From contig NZ_JAJAFU010000022.1 of assembly GCF_020480685.1 (NCBI RefSeq), positions 1 through 40,187 on the forward strand: a DNA stretch of 40,187 bases, written 5' to 3'. The position numbers and the translations under genes were made by a program. This document shows, piece after piece, positions 7,859-18,398 of the stretch. The first letter of the stretch is position 1; every line of letters starts with the position of its first letter. The notes under the pieces are model-generated. The model was given only the letters and a program-made list of their open reading frames with translations, was not told where the DNA came from and made no database searches. This stretch comes from Deferrivibrio essentukiensis (GTDB taxonomy: Bacteria > Chrysiogenota > Deferribacteres > Deferribacterales > Deferrivibrionaceae).

Positions 7859-9239
7859 AAACACCACCACCTAAAAATTCAGCTATTTCAAAAGAAAATT
7901 TAGTAATACTACCCGCCCCAAGCGTCACAATGACAAGGCTTTCATCTTTTATTCTTTCGTAGTATTTAAAAAAGTCACTCTCCTTGCCCAAATAAAATAC
8001 ATCTTTGAAGCCGTGTTTTTTTATCTCCTCTACCAACACTTGAGAATGAACACCTTCGATAGGATCTTCGCTTGCAGCGTATATGTCCGTTACAAAAACC
8101 ATGTCAGAGTTAAAAAATGATTTGGCAAAATCGTTCATTAATAGCTTTGTCCTTGTATACCTGTGAGGCTGAAACACTACCACTACCTTTCTATTTTCGT
8201 AAGCTTCTCTGATTGCCTTCAAAGTTGCCTTAATCTCCGTAGGGTGATGCCCGTAATCATCAAAAACCACCACATTATCCGTTTCAAATCTTTTACTCAG
8301 CCTTCTTTGAACACCCTTAAAATTCTTGAGGGCTGCTTTAATTACGTTTACATCAATAGAAAACTCCAGAGAGATACCTATTGCAGCCAAAGAATTTGAA
8401 ATATTGTGCTCACCCGGAAAATTCAGTTCAAATTCTCCAAGCTCCTGGCCATACGCTGTTACATTATAAGTAGTCCTAAATCCATCTTTTTTGATATTTG
8501 AGGCTGTTATATCCGCTTTTGAACGAAGGCCATAGGTAACTACCTTCCTTTTGATAAACTGAAAGATATCCGCGCAGTTTTCATCATCAAGACATATAAA
8601 ATTTTTACCGTAAAATGGCACTCTGTTTGCAAATTCCGCAAAAGCACCCTTTATATCGTCCATATCTTTGTAACAATCAAGGTGCTCCAAATCTATATTG
8701 GTTATAACGGAAAATGTCGGATATAAAATTAGAAACGATCTGTCGCTCTCATCTGCTTCAGATATCATAATCAAGCTTTTGCCAAGACTTGCATTGTTAT
8801 CCTCACTATTTAATCTGCCACCTATAACAATCGTAGGGTCAAGCTCAGCCGCTTTAAAAATTTCCGCAAGCATTGAAGTAGTTGTCGTTTTTCCATGACT
8901 ACCGGCTACAACTATTGAGTATTTCATCCTCATAAGCTCAGCAAGCATCTCACCTCTTCTAATGCACGGAATATACATTTCCGAAGCAGCTACAAGCTCA
9001 GGATTATCAGGTCTTACAGCTGAGGAATAAACCACCACATCGACCCCATCCACATTGCTCTTATTATGCCCTTTAAAAACTCTGACCCCCATATTTTTAA
9101 GCCTTTGAACATTAGCATTTTCGCTCAAGTCAGAGCCTGTTACCTCAAACCCCATATTTTTAAGCACCTCAGCAATACCGCTCATCCCTATACCACCGAT
9201 GCCTACAAAATGTATCTTTTTTACCTTTCCAAATATCAT
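7848..9239 (-). CDS. murC: UDP-N-acetylmuramate--L-alanine ligase
   Basis: The first Mur ligase, which adds L-Ala to UDP-MurNAc in the cytoplasm. 463 residues. The N-terminal Rossmann-like UDP-binding loop is FVGIGGIGMSGIAEVL (11-26), the ATP P-loop GSHGKTTTTS (113-122), the central EADESDRSFL segment is conserved in MurC, and FDDYGHHPTEI marks the C-terminal domain. It overlaps murG by 4 bp and ddl by 11 bp. Confidence 0.98.
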   Translation of the reverse strand: MIFGKVKKIHFVGIGGIGMSGIAEVLKNMGFEVTGSDLSENANVQRLKNMGVRVFKGHNKSNVDGVDVVVYSSAVRPDNPELVAASEMYIPCIRRGEMLAELMRMKYSIVVAGSHGKTTTTSMLAEIFKAAELDPTIVIGGRLNSEDNNASLGKSLIMISEADESDRSFLILYPTFSVITNIDLEHLDCYKDMDDIKGAFAEFANRVPFYGKNFICLDDENCADIFQFIKRKVVTYGLRSKADITASNIKKDGFRTTYNVTAYGQELGEFELNFPGEHNISNSLAAIGISLEFSIDVNVIKAALKNFKGVQRRLSKRFETDNVVVFDDYGHHPTEIKATLKAIREAYENRKVVVVFQPHRYTRTKLLMNDFAKSFFNSDMVFVTDIYAASEDPIEGVHSQVLVEEIKKHGFKDVFYLGKESDFFKYYERIKDESLVIVTLGAGSITKFSFEIAEFLGGGVYER

Positions 9240-10276
9240 AAGTTCATCCCTTTCAATATAATTGATACAGAATCTTTTGTCTTAATTTCCAGCAATTTAG
9301 GCAAAAACTTCTCCTTATAATCTCTATGTATCTCTTCAATCTTTTTAACTAATATATCTTTGTTTAAATTGTTTTCCTCTATAATTACTCCACAACCCTT
9401 CTCCACAGCTTCCAGAGCATTAAAATACTGATGATTTTCGGCAGCAATCTTTAAAGGAACAAATACTGCGGGTTTTCTAACCTTCATTATTTCAAATATA
9501 GACCCTGAGCCGGCACGACTAACTAATATGTCTGCCTTAGAGTAATAGTGATTAATATCATCTAAATAATCCAAAAGCTCTATATTTGAATTACCAAGTA
9601 AACCCAAAGATTCATATTTTGCTTTAGTTTCATTAAAAAGTTTTTTCCCTGTCTGATGAATAATTCTATACCCTTTATCAACTAAACCCCTTGCACTTTC
9701 GACCATTATATTATTTAAGAGTCTGCTCCCCTGACTGCCACCCATAAGCATAACAGTTTTGCCAAGCTCTTCCTTTGGAACAGTTTCTATTATGCTACTT
9801 CTTACCGGATTGCCTGATACAAGTGCCTTCCCCTTTACCCTTAACGTTTTTTCAAAACTAATAAAAACCTTTTTAGCATATCCGGCAAAAAATCTGTTTG
9901 TAAAACCCATTACAGAATTTTGCTCATGTATGTACAAATCACATCCTCTGATTAGAGCAATCAACCCTGAAATAGCCGCAGCAAATCCTCCAAACAATAT
10001 AACCTTATCATTTACATCAAAATGCCTTCTTAAACGATAAACCTCTTTGGCAATACCAAAGAATATATTAATCTTGCCGATAAAACTTCTGTCAGCAAAA
10101 GGCTTAATATTTTGCTCAACAAATTTATAATTTAATTTACTTAATATCTCTCTTTCTATACCTCTATCAGAAACCATAAAGATAAAATCTATCTCTTTAC
10201 TCTTTAGCTTTTCAGCCAACGCTATTGCAGGATACAGGTGACCACCGGTGCCTCCTCCAGCTAAAATTACCTTCAT
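9236..10276 (-). CDS. murG: Lipid II synthase MurG (GlcNAc transferase)
   Basis: Transfers GlcNAc from UDP-GlcNAc to lipid I on the cytoplasmic face of the inner membrane. 346 residues, GT-B fold (GT28). It has the G-loop GGGTGGHLYPA (7-17), HEQNSVMGFTNR and a second G-loop MLMGGSQGSRLLN, plus SRAGSGSIFEI for donor binding. It overlaps ftsW and murC by 4 bp each. Confidence 0.98.
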   Translation of the reverse strand: MKVILAGGGTGGHLYPAIALAEKLKSKEIDFIFMVSDRGIEREILSKLNYKFVEQNIKPFADRSFIGKINIFFGIAKEVYRLRRHFDVNDKVILFGGFAAAISGLIALIRGCDLYIHEQNSVMGFTNRFFAGYAKKVFISFEKTLRVKGKALVSGNPVRSSIIETVPKEELGKTVMLMGGSQGSRLLNNIMVESARGLVDKGYRIIHQTGKKLFNETKAKYESLGLLGNSNIELLDYLDDINHYYSKADILVSRAGSGSIFEIMKVRKPAVFVPLKIAAENHQYFNALEAVEKGCGVIIEENNLNKDILVKKIEEIHRDYKEKFLPKLLEIKTKDSVSIILKGMNL

Positions 10277-11364
10277 GCAATCTCCCTTACACTTCTTAGT
10301 AAAATTCCCATAATACCTAACTGAAAAATAAGTGCTGAGCCTCCATAGCTAATAAAAGGGAGCGTAATCCCTTTTGTAGGCAAAATTCCAATCGCAACTC
10401 CAACATGAATAATAGCCTGATATATTACCAAAAATGCTATACCAAGAGTTAAAAGCCTTTTATATCTATCCTTATGCATAAAAGCTATCTTAAAAGAGAT
10501 ATAAAAGATATAACATATCATCCCTAAAACAAATACAGAGCCAATAAACCCAAACTCTTCTGCTATAATAGAATATATAAAATCAGTATGTGCTTCAGGA
10601 AGAAAGTAAAGCTTTTGAGAGCTGTTACCAAGCCCTTTTCCAAATATACCACCGCTGCCTACTGCAGTTAGTGACTGTATAAGCTGATAGCCAACAGTAT
10701 CCTTATATTCCCAAGGATTTAAGAAGCTTATAAATCTCATTTTTCTATAATCACCCATCATTATCAGCGTAATAAGTAGCGGAATTGTCATGAATATTGC
10801 TCCTAAAAGATGGGTAATATTCATACCTCCTACAAAAAAGAGACTTAATGCCAAAAGCATAATCAAAAAGGTTGTACCAAAATCAGGCTCAAGCATAATT
10901 AATGAAGCCAAAACACCAAGTAAAATAGAAGCAGGCATAAATCCTTTAGTAAAATCTTTTAATTTATCCTGCTTTTTATCCAGGTAGTGAGCAAGATATA
11001 ATATAGTCGTAAATTTTGCCAATTCTGATGGTTGAACATTTATATGTGACAAAATTATCCATCTGTGAGAACCATTTATCTCAGGGAATATAAATACAGA
11101 AACAAGCAAAAACAGTGTTATCAAATATATTATAAAAACACTCTTACGGTAAAACTCAAGAGGTATCTGATATGCTATTATCATAGCAACAATGCCTATC
11201 ACTGAAGCTATAAATTGCTTATAAAAAAAATAACTCTCTGGTTTACCAAGTCTAATCGCCTGCATAGAGCCTGCTGAAAAAACAAATATAAGACCGGTAA
11301 GCACCAGAATCACAGTAAACAAAACAATTTTTATTTTCATATTTACCATACTATCTTTATGCAT
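10273..11364 (-). CDS. ftsW: SEDS peptidoglycan polymerase FtsW
   Basis: A polytopic inner-membrane glycosyltransferase that polymerises lipid II at the septum with FtsI. 363 residues and about ten hydrophobic segments. The family motifs SELAKFTTILYLAHYL, AEEFGFIGS and GITLPFISYGGSALI are present. The sequence alone does not fully separate FtsW from RodA, but the dcw location does. The ATG at 11364 is chosen over in-frame ATGs at 11349 and 11340 because AAAGGAA lies about 8 nt upstream. It overlaps murD by 8 bp. Confidence 0.95.
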   Translation of the reverse strand: MHKDSMVNMKIKIVLFTVILVLTGLIFVFSAGSMQAIRLGKPESYFFYKQFIASVIGIVAMIIAYQIPLEFYRKSVFIIYLITLFLLVSVFIFPEINGSHRWIILSHINVQPSELAKFTTILYLAHYLDKKQDKLKDFTKGFMPASILLGVLASLIMLEPDFGTTFLIMLLALSLFFVGGMNITHLLGAIFMTIPLLITLIMMGDYRKMRFISFLNPWEYKDTVGYQLIQSLTAVGSGGIFGKGLGNSSQKLYFLPEAHTDFIYSIIAEEFGFIGSVFVLGMICYIFYISFKIAFMHKDRYKRLLTLGIAFLVIYQAIIHVGVAIGILPTKGITLPFISYGGSALIFQLGIMGILLRSVREIA

Positions 11365-12598
11365 TAACTAATTCCTTTACATACTTCTTAAAATATTCTC
11401 CCCTTTCCTCAAAGTTTTTGAATTGATCAAAACTTGCACAACCCGGAGAAAACAATACATATGAAGTGTTACCGCTTAATTCGTATGCTTTATAAACAGC
11501 ATCTTTTAATAAATTAACCTTATAGTGCGGGACATCTATTTTACCTTTTAATTGACTTTCAATTTTTTCAGCAGCTGCACCATATAGTATAAGCGACTTT
11601 ACTTTCTTATTTATCAAATCTGTTAACAAACTAAAGTTGCCACCTTTATCCTTCCCGCCAAGAATTAAAATACAGTTGTCATCCATAGACTTTAACGCCA
11701 CCATTGTTGAATCAACATTTGTTCCTTTAGAGTCGTTTATATAAATATTACCTTTAATTTCAGCTACATATTCACACCTGTGAGGTAACCCTTTTAAAGT
11801 ACTTATAAGATTTGTAACATCTCCATTCAAATTAACAACTTCAGATGCCAGACTCAATGCAAATGCCAAATTTACTTTGTTATGCCAACCAAACAGATTA
11901 AATTTTTGAAGATTCACATAAAAATTATCAAATTTCATGACTTCATCTTCAATAAACGGATAAGAGATTAAATCTTTATCAATAAATCTTGCAACACCAG
12001 TCAACTTTTCTTTAAGGATATTATCATTTAACGCGTAAACCTTGAATTTTGTTATATCCAAAATCTTTAGTTTGGCGTTAACATAATTTTCCAAATTACC
12101 ATATCTGTCGAAATGATCATCGGTAATGTTTGAAATACATGACGAATCGGCTTTGAACAGTTTGATCAAGTCAATTTGAAAACTGCTTAACTCGACCACA
12201 TAAGCATCATATTGTTCCAAGACTGCTTCTCCAAAAGGGTATCCTATGTTACCACACGCTTTGGCTTTGATGCCGTAATGGTTTAATATCTGCTCAGTTA
12301 AATAAGTAATGGTAGATTTCCCGTTTGTGCCTGTAACTCCGATAATTTTGGCATTATTATCAATCTTACTATAAGCAAGGTCGATTTCGTTTGTCACCTT
12401 GTCCTTGTCAATATTTAATTTATTTAAATCTAATCCTGGTGAAACCACAATTGTATCGTAACCCTCTTTTATCTCTGATATGTTTGGATATGATGCCAAT
12501 GAGTCATCATATATATCTATATTTGTAATCCCGTTAACTTTCAAAATTTTCTCGGCAGATTGTCCGCTTTTTCCGTATCCCAAAATAGCTGCTTTCAT
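11357..12598 (-). CDS. murD: UDP-N-acetylmuramoyl-L-alanine--D-glutamate ligase
   Basis: The second Mur ligase, adding D-Glu. The frame stays open to 12688, but that extension runs back into mraY and has no family resemblance. The ATG at 12598 (MKAAILGYGKSG) is the natural start, with AAGGTAA before it and 2 bp after the mraY stop. This gives 413 residues. N-terminal UDP-binding domain ILGYGKSGQSAEK, P-loop GTNGKST (90-96), then NSLEN-like and GGKDKGGNF segments. Confidence 0.95.
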   Translation of the reverse strand: MKAAILGYGKSGQSAEKILKVNGITNIDIYDDSLASYPNISEIKEGYDTIVVSPGLDLNKLNIDKDKVTNEIDLAYSKIDNNAKIIGVTGTNGKSTITYLTEQILNHYGIKAKACGNIGYPFGEAVLEQYDAYVVELSSFQIDLIKLFKADSSCISNITDDHFDRYGNLENYVNAKLKILDITKFKVYALNDNILKEKLTGVARFIDKDLISYPFIEDEVMKFDNFYVNLQKFNLFGWHNKVNLAFALSLASEVVNLNGDVTNLISTLKGLPHRCEYVAEIKGNIYINDSKGTNVDSTMVALKSMDDNCILILGGKDKGGNFSLLTDLINKKVKSLILYGAAAEKIESQLKGKIDVPHYKVNLLKDAVYKAYELSGNTSYVLFSPGCASFDQFKNFEERGEYFKKYVKELVNA

Positions 12599-12600
12599 AT

Positions 12601-13686
12601 TTACCTTAATTTTAAAGTACTTAGAGCAATCAGTGCCAAAACAAGTGAGACAATCCAAAATCTCACAATAATCTTTGGCTCCTGCCAACCTTTTAATTCG
12701 AAATGATGGTGTATCGGTGCCATTCTAAACAGCCTTTTACCTTTTGTGGCTTTAAAAAAACCAACCTGTAAAATTACAGAAACAGTTTCTATTACAAAAA
12801 GTCCACCTACAATTGCCAAAACAATCTCTTGCTTAACTATAACCGCAACTGTCCCAAGCGCAGCCCCGAGAGAAAGGCTGCCCACATCCCCCATAAAAAC
12901 GGAAGCAGGATATGCATTAAACCATAAAAATCCAAGACCAGCCCCAACCAAGCTCCCACAAAATATTGCCAATTCACCGGCACCCGGCACATATATAATT
13001 TGCAGATAATTAGCAAATTTCACATTACCTGCGACATAAGCAAAAATTATGAATGTCCCAAACGCAATAACGCTTGGCATCGTAGCAAGACCATCAAGCC
13101 CATCCGTCAAATTTACCGCATTGGAAGCACCCACTATTATAAATACTGCCAATACTGCGTAGAAATATGACAGGTCGACTATTAGATTTTTAAAGAAAGG
13201 GAATGTCAATTTTGTAGAATTAGCCCCTCTGTCAGCATATATAACGGAAAAAGCAACAATAATCGCTATAACAAGTTGCAATGTAAATTTAAGTTTGGGA
13301 CTTATCCCTTCGGGATTTTTCTTAACAGTTTTAATATAATCATCATAAAAACCTATCATTCCGGTGCCTGCAAAGGCGAAAAGAATTATCCAAACATAAG
13401 GGTTCTTCAAATCCGCCCACAGTATTGTAGATATTGCAGCAGATAAAATTATAAATATTCCACCCATAGTAGGTGTGCCTTCTTTTGCCTTGTGGGTTTC
13501 AGGCTCATAACCTTTTGTTTTTTGTGAAAGTTGCAAACTTCTAAGCTTTTCTATAACAACCGGACCCAAATACAAACTTAAGGCAAGGGAAGTGAGTATC
13601 GCATAGGCAGTCCTGAAAGTAATGTATTTAAAAACGTTAAATATCGAAATATATTCTGATAGCGGATAAAGAAGATTATAAAGCAT
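12601..13686 (-). CDS. mraY: Phospho-N-acetylmuramoyl-pentapeptide transferase MraY
   Basis: Transfers phospho-MurNAc-pentapeptide to undecaprenyl phosphate to form lipid I. 361 residues, polytopic. Active-site aspartates are visible in DDYIK (115-119), NLTDGLDGL (192-200) and FMGDVGSL (264-271), and the HHH motif (326-328, in [12 protein letters not shown]) is intact. [14 protein letters not shown] near residue 63 is the family signature. It overlaps murF by 11 bp. Confidence 0.98.
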   Translation of the reverse strand: MLYNLLYPLSEYISIFNVFKYITFRTAYAILTSLALSLYLGPVVIEKLRSLQLSQKTKGYEPETHKAKEGTPTMGGIFIILSAAISTILWADLKNPYVWIILFAFAGTGMIGFYDDYIKTVKKNPEGISPKLKFTLQLVIAIIVAFSVIYADRGANSTKLTFPFFKNLIVDLSYFYAVLAVFIIVGASNAVNLTDGLDGLATMPSVIAFGTFIIFAYVAGNVKFANYLQIIYVPGAGELAIFCGSLVGAGLGFLWFNAYPASVFMGDVGSLSLGAALGTVAVIVKQEIVLAIVGGLFVIETVSVILQVGFFKATKGKRLFRMAPIHHHFELKGWQEPKIIVRFWIVSLVLALIALSTLKLR

Positions 13687-15022
13687 TGCTCCTCCTCTTT
13701 GTATTTGTCTTCAAATAATCAACATACTCATCAAACTTTTTACTTCTTGAGGCCTTCAGTAATACAATGCCATCATTGATTGAAGAAAGCCTTTCAAGTA
13801 ACTTCTCTTTTTGTGTAATTATTTCAATATATCCATTTTCATCATACTTTTTGTACTTTTCACCAAAAAAGGTAAATTGTATACCTTTGAGTGAGCAGGC
13901 AAGATTGTAAATTTTCTCATAAAATTCATCTTCAAAACCTTCGATCTCCGCCATTTCACCCACTATTGCGTATTTCTTGGCATTATTAAGCTCACTAAAA
14001 TTTTTTATTGCTTCAACCAAAGACTCAAATGAACAATTATATGTATCATCAACTATTGTCAGGATGCCTGTCTCAATAACATTCCCCCTGTGCTCTTCAG
14101 GAGTAAAATTTTTAAGTGCATATTGAATGTCTCTTATCTCTAACCCTTCATCCAGACCTAAAATAGCTGCTGCCGTCGCATTGTAAATAAAGTGACGATA
14201 TATGTGGTTAAGTTGAAGGTTATACTTTTTATCTTTATATTTTATGGAAAAATTCAATTTATTCCCTTCTCTATAAATATCTGAAATAACAGCAGAATTA
14301 TTTTCCGACATACCGTAACTGACAATAATGCCGGAACTATTCCCAATAAAATTTAGGCAGTTTTCATAAAGATAACTGACTTTTTTGGTATAATTCAAAA
14401 GTGTTAACTTTTCTTTTGCTATATTTTCAATACTTTTAAAGCGGCCAATATGAGATTTGCCGATATTTGTAATTATACTGACATCAGGAGAAAGATACTT
14501 TGCAAGAAGCTCAATCTCCCCGGGATTATTTGTACCGATTTCAAAAACCGCATACTCAGTGTCCAAATCAAGATTTGCCGCATTTAAGGCTACTCCTATT
14601 TCATTATTATAATTTTTATATGCAGTGAAAACCTTATATTTCGAATTTAAAACATCACTTACCATCTTTTTGGCAGTTGTTTTCCCGGCACTTCCGGTAA
14701 TACAAATAAGCTTTCCGCCAAACTCGGACAGACATGATCCCCCTATCTCTTTCAGTGCCATTAAACTATCTTTTACCAATACCTTAGGATATTCAATATT
14801 TTCATATATCTCTTTGTTATCCAATATCAACAATGAAGCACCGTTAGCAGCTGCTGTTTTTGCGAAAAGATTGCCGTCGAAATTTTCACCTTTCAAACCG
14901 ATAAATATTTCCCCTCTCTTTATAGTCCTGCTGTCTATCGACACACCTTTAAATGGTAAAAATTCTTTGACTTCAGCCGACTCAAACTTTTTTAAATATT
15001 TATCAATTTTAAATGCTCTCAT
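13676..15022 (-). CDS. murF: UDP-MurNAc-tripeptide--D-alanyl-D-alanine ligase
   Basis: The last cytoplasmic Mur ligase, adding the D-Ala-D-Ala made by Ddl. 448 residues. It has the N-terminal domain with [23 protein letters not shown] (about 28-50, shared with MurE), the P-loop [10 protein letters not shown] (110-119), [11 protein letters not shown] (conserved in MurF) and [11 protein letters not shown]. It overlaps murE by 4 bp and mraY by 11 bp. Confidence 0.97.
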   Translation of the reverse strand: MRAFKIDKYLKKFESAEVKEFLPFKGVSIDSRTIKRGEIFIGLKGENFDGNLFAKTAAANGASLLILDNKEIYENIEYPKVLVKDSLMALKEIGGSCLSEFGGKLICITGSAGKTTAKKMVSDVLNSKYKVFTAYKNYNNEIGVALNAANLDLDTEYAVFEIGTNNPGEIELLAKYLSPDVSIITNIGKSHIGRFKSIENIAKEKLTLLNYTKKVSYLYENCLNFIGNSSGIIVSYGMSENNSAVISDIYREGNKLNFSIKYKDKKYNLQLNHIYRHFIYNATAAAILGLDEGLEIRDIQYALKNFTPEEHRGNVIETGILTIVDDTYNCSFESLVEAIKNFSELNNAKKYAIVGEMAEIEGFEDEFYEKIYNLACSLKGIQFTFFGEKYKKYDENGYIEIITQKEKLLERLSSINDGIVLLKASRSKKFDEYVDYLKTNTKRRSNAL

Positions 15023-16464
15023 TTTTCAGTTATCGCCTTCAATATTTCTTCTTTGTCATCAAAATGTATCTTTTCTTTCCCTATTATCTGATAATCCTCA
15101 TGCCCTTTACCAGCCACAAGCACAATATCACCTTCTTCAGCAATACTTGTGGTATATTGAATAGCTTTTCTTCTGTCAGGGATAACAACCACATTCTTTT
15201 TATCTTCAAACCCCTGTAAAATATCTTCAATAATTTCTTCAGGATCTTCAGTTCTCGGATTATCGCTGGTAACAATTATCTTATCCGAATATTGTTCCGC
15301 AGCTTTTGCCATTCTCGGTCTTTTTGTCTTGTCCCTGTCACCACCGCAACCAAATACAGTGATAATTCTATTCTTTTTATAAAAACTAAGGGCTCTTAAA
15401 ACATTTAATAATGCATCATCTGTATGTGCATAATCCACAAAATAATAAATTCCGTTACTTTCTATTTTTTCCAATCTGCCAGGAACATTCTTTAGACTTT
15501 CAATACCTTTTCGAATAGCATCACCATTAATATTTAACATATACCCTGCACCAACAGCACAAAGTATATTTTCCAAATTATGTTGGCCCACAAGACATGA
15601 AGTTATATCCAAATCAAAAGAACCACTCTTTAGTTTGCAGTTTATCCCATCCAAATGATAGTCCACATCACGCGGGACAAGATTTGCATCTTTTGAAACT
15701 GCGCATGACAGCTTTTTAATATTAATTTCATTATAAAGCTTATACCCGTATTCCCCTTCAATATTAATGACACACTTGTCAGAATATAAATCCGTAAACA
15801 GTAATTTTTTAGAATTGTAATAATCATCCATGCTCAGATGGTAATCAAGGTGATCACCTGAAAGATTTGTAAAAACTGCTACATCAAATTTTAACCCAAA
15901 TATACGATTTTGTTTAAGCGCATGTGAGGATATCTCCATGACAAGAGCATCGGCACCTTTTTTGACCCCTTTTGCTATCATACTGCAAATCTCGTACATC
16001 CCCGGTGTAGTATTATTGGCTGTTAATTTTTCGCCGCAAATATCATATTCTACAGTGCCAAGCCTTATAGTTTTTGCTCCGTTTGACTTTAATATACTCT
16101 CTACCAAATAGGATGTAGTAGTTTTGCCGTTTGTACCGGTAATCCCTATTTTCACAAATTTATTAAGGTCTATATTAAAATAATTTAAGCATATATTGTT
16201 AAATGCTTTTTTTGAATCATCCACCAAAATGTAAGGGATATTGTCAACTTTCTTTTCTGTTAATACGCAGACAACTTCCCCCGAACTATAAACATCATTA
16301 ATTACCGAGTGAGTGTCAAATGCTTCACCTTTTATTGCCACAAAAATTGAGTTAGGCTTTATATCTCTATTATCAAATGAGATATCTTCTACTTCTTTCT
16401 CTAAAAGAGCAGAGTCAGAAATTTCCAACACTTTTATGTCTTTAAGAAGCTTTTCTATTTTCAT
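15019..16464 (-). CDS. murE: UDP-MurNAc-tripeptide synthetase MurE (meso-DAP type)
   Basis: Adds the third residue of the stem peptide. 481 residues, P-loop GTNGKTTT (110-117), the SSHAL segment (179-183) and the lysine of YYNSKK (carbamylated in this family). DNPR at 401-404 is the meso-diaminopimelate recognition motif, so the peptidoglycan is predicted to be DAP-type. It overlaps the 3' end of ftsI by 23 bp and murF by 4 bp. Confidence 0.97.
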   Translation of the reverse strand: MKIEKLLKDIKVLEISDSALLEKEVEDISFDNRDIKPNSIFVAIKGEAFDTHSVINDVYSSGEVVCVLTEKKVDNIPYILVDDSKKAFNNICLNYFNIDLNKFVKIGITGTNGKTTTSYLVESILKSNGAKTIRLGTVEYDICGEKLTANNTTPGMYEICSMIAKGVKKGADALVMEISSHALKQNRIFGLKFDVAVFTNLSGDHLDYHLSMDDYYNSKKLLFTDLYSDKCVINIEGEYGYKLYNEINIKKLSCAVSKDANLVPRDVDYHLDGINCKLKSGSFDLDITSCLVGQHNLENILCAVGAGYMLNINGDAIRKGIESLKNVPGRLEKIESNGIYYFVDYAHTDDALLNVLRALSFYKKNRIITVFGCGGDRDKTKRPRMAKAAEQYSDKIIVTSDNPRTEDPEEIIEDILQGFEDKKNVVVIPDRRKAIQYTTSIAEEGDIVLVAGKGHEDYQIIGKEKIHFDDKEEILKAITEK

Positions 16465-18112
16465 TTTCCACCATCATTTTATTTATATTTAGTCTGAAAT
16501 GAATTGCCATTTGCTCGGCTATCTTTTTAAATGTGTAAGCAGCCGTACTTCCGCCATAAATTGATTTTCTCGGTGAATCATAAGTAACAATCATTACATA
16601 TCTCGGTTTTTCAACAGGGAAAAAACCTATAAAACTTGCGTTGTAATCCCTATATGAATAACTATTCGTTGATTTATCAAATTTTTGAGCAGTACCTGTT
16701 TTGCCGGCTATTTTAATTAATTCAGATTTGGCATTCTGGCCTGTCCCCGTTTCAACTGCAGCAATCAGAAGTTTTTTTAATAAGGTCGCAGTTTGTGCAC
16801 TTAAAATTTTTTCTCTTTCTTCGGTCTTACCTTTTATAATAGTAGGTCTGACAGCATAGCCACCGTTAGCTAATGCCCCATAAAATCTCAACATCTGTAT
16901 AGGGGTAACGAGAATTTCTTGTCCGATAGATACTGATGGTTTTGAAAGCTTTGACCAATCTTTTACATTTCTTAAAAAACCTGATTCTTCAGCAAACCCT
17001 TTTGTGCCTGTTAATTCTCCAAAACCATATTTTTTGAGATATTTGTAAAACTGTGCTGAGCTAATCTTTTCTGTAAGTTTGATTGTACCGATATTACTTG
17101 AATTGGCAAATATCTCTTCATATGTAAGGCGTTCAAATTTATGCACATCATTAAATATATGACCTGCATAAGGGTATTTACCGTTTTCACAATAAACTTT
17201 TTCATCCCTCTTAATAAGATTTTCCTCGGCAAGCACTGAGAAAGTAACAGCCTTAAATATTGATCCCGGTTCAAAAAGATAATAGAAGAGCGGGTCTTTC
17301 CATAATGTTTTTTCGTATTTATCAAATTCATTGGAATCGTATGTTGGTACAGATGAAGAAAAAATTATTTCTCCAGTATTTACATCCATAGCAGCGGCAA
17401 AAACAGACTTTGCACCAATCTCTTTCAAGTCATTGTAAAGTATTGAAGTAGCCACTTTCTGTAAATTTGAATCTATGGATAAATACAGACTATTTTCAGG
17501 ATTCGTTTTTACTGCTCTATCCTCAAATACAAGCGTTTTCCCTCTGCTATCTTTTAAAACTGAAACATTAACCTTTTCCCCTTTTAAAGATGAGTCAAAA
17601 AATGCTTCCACCCCTTCCAACCCTTGATTATCTATCCCAGTAAACCCAACAATTTTCGATGCCACATCCCCTTCAGGATAAAATCTATTTTCCTGCAAAA
17701 TCATCTGCAAATTGTCATCCAAACGGCTTATTTTTTTAGCCTTTTCTACATCTATCCCTCTTACTATCCAAACAAATCTATCTTTTTTTAATATTTTTTC
17801 CTTGATCTTTTTTGGTAGCTCGATTCCGTTAACCTTCAGTATATAGAGAAAATTTCTTGGATTATCTACTTTAGAAGCATCTACATATACAGATGCATTG
17901 TATACATTTTGTGCTAATACTTTGCCATTCCTATCGTATATAACCCCTCTATTCCTATCAAGTGTAATAACTGCGGTAGATTGCTTTTTGGAAAAATTTT
18001 CGTAAAAAGTATGTTTATACACCTGTAGGTAAAGGAGTCTTCCTAAAATTATAATAAGACAAACTGTCAATGCTCCGGCAATAAATGTTGCCTTAAAATA
18101 GTCATTTAACAT
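16442..18112 (-). CDS. ftsI: Septal transpeptidase FtsI (class B penicillin-binding protein)
   Basis: Cross-links septal peptidoglycan and partners with FtsW. 556 residues. One membrane anchor (about 9-28), a pedestal domain with RNRGVIYDRNGKVLA (about 53-67), then the transpeptidase domain with SIFK (284-287, nucleophile Ser284), SSN (338-340) and KTG (471-473). There is no C-terminal PASTA domain. It overlaps ftsL by 11 bp. Confidence 0.97.
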   Translation of the reverse strand: MLNDYFKATFIAGALTVCLIIILGRLLYLQVYKHTFYENFSKKQSTAVITLDRNRGVIYDRNGKVLAQNVYNASVYVDASKVDNPRNFLYILKVNGIELPKKIKEKILKKDRFVWIVRGIDVEKAKKISRLDDNLQMILQENRFYPEGDVASKIVGFTGIDNQGLEGVEAFFDSSLKGEKVNVSVLKDSRGKTLVFEDRAVKTNPENSLYLSIDSNLQKVATSILYNDLKEIGAKSVFAAAMDVNTGEIIFSSSVPTYDSNEFDKYEKTLWKDPLFYYLFEPGSIFKAVTFSVLAEENLIKRDEKVYCENGKYPYAGHIFNDVHKFERLTYEEIFANSSNIGTIKLTEKISSAQFYKYLKKYGFGELTGTKGFAEESGFLRNVKDWSKLSKPSVSIGQEILVTPIQMLRFYGALANGGYAVRPTIIKGKTEEREKILSAQTATLLKKLLIAAVETGTGQNAKSELIKIAGKTGTAQKFDKSTNSYSYRDYNASFIGFFPVEKPRYVMIVTYDSPRKSIYGGSTAAYTFKKIAEQMAIHFRLNINKMMVENENRKAS

Positions 18113-18398
18113 AAAAAGTATGCTCCAGGTTTATGTGACGCATCCCCAAACTCTCACTTTTTTCCGTAAGCAAACCCGTATTTGTATACCTGTACTCAAT
18201 TTTTTTTAAAGACTCATACTTAATCCTGACATTTTGAAGTTCGTTTGTGATCCTACTAATCTGATAACCGGTCTTTATGCATGAAATTTTGACAGAAATG
18301 ATTGCTATTACAATAATTGCAAGCAAGAAAATCTTAAGAAAAAAGACTTTGTTGATATTCACTTCAAAAAATTTAATACTTGCAATTAACGTTTTCAT
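18102..18398 (-). CDS. ftsL: FtsL-like bitopic division protein
   Basis: A 98-residue protein with one strong membrane segment (about 18-37) and a downstream helical stretch (about 45-68, NELQNVRIKYESLKKIEY) that could form a short coiled coil. FtsL is too divergent to recognise by motif. The call rests on size, topology and position between rsmH and ftsI. It overlaps rsmH by 4 bp and ftsI by 11 bp. Confidence 0.8.
   Translation of the reverse strand: MKTLIASIKFFEVNINKVFFLKIFLLAIIVIAIISVKISCIKTGYQISRITNELQNVRIKYESLKKIEYRYTNTGLLTEKSESLGMRHINLEHTFYVK

Noticed and set aside
12599-12688. Thirty-residue N-terminal extension of murD
   Set aside because: It overlaps the mraY 3' end in another frame and has no MurD similarity; ATG 12598 has an SD and the family start.
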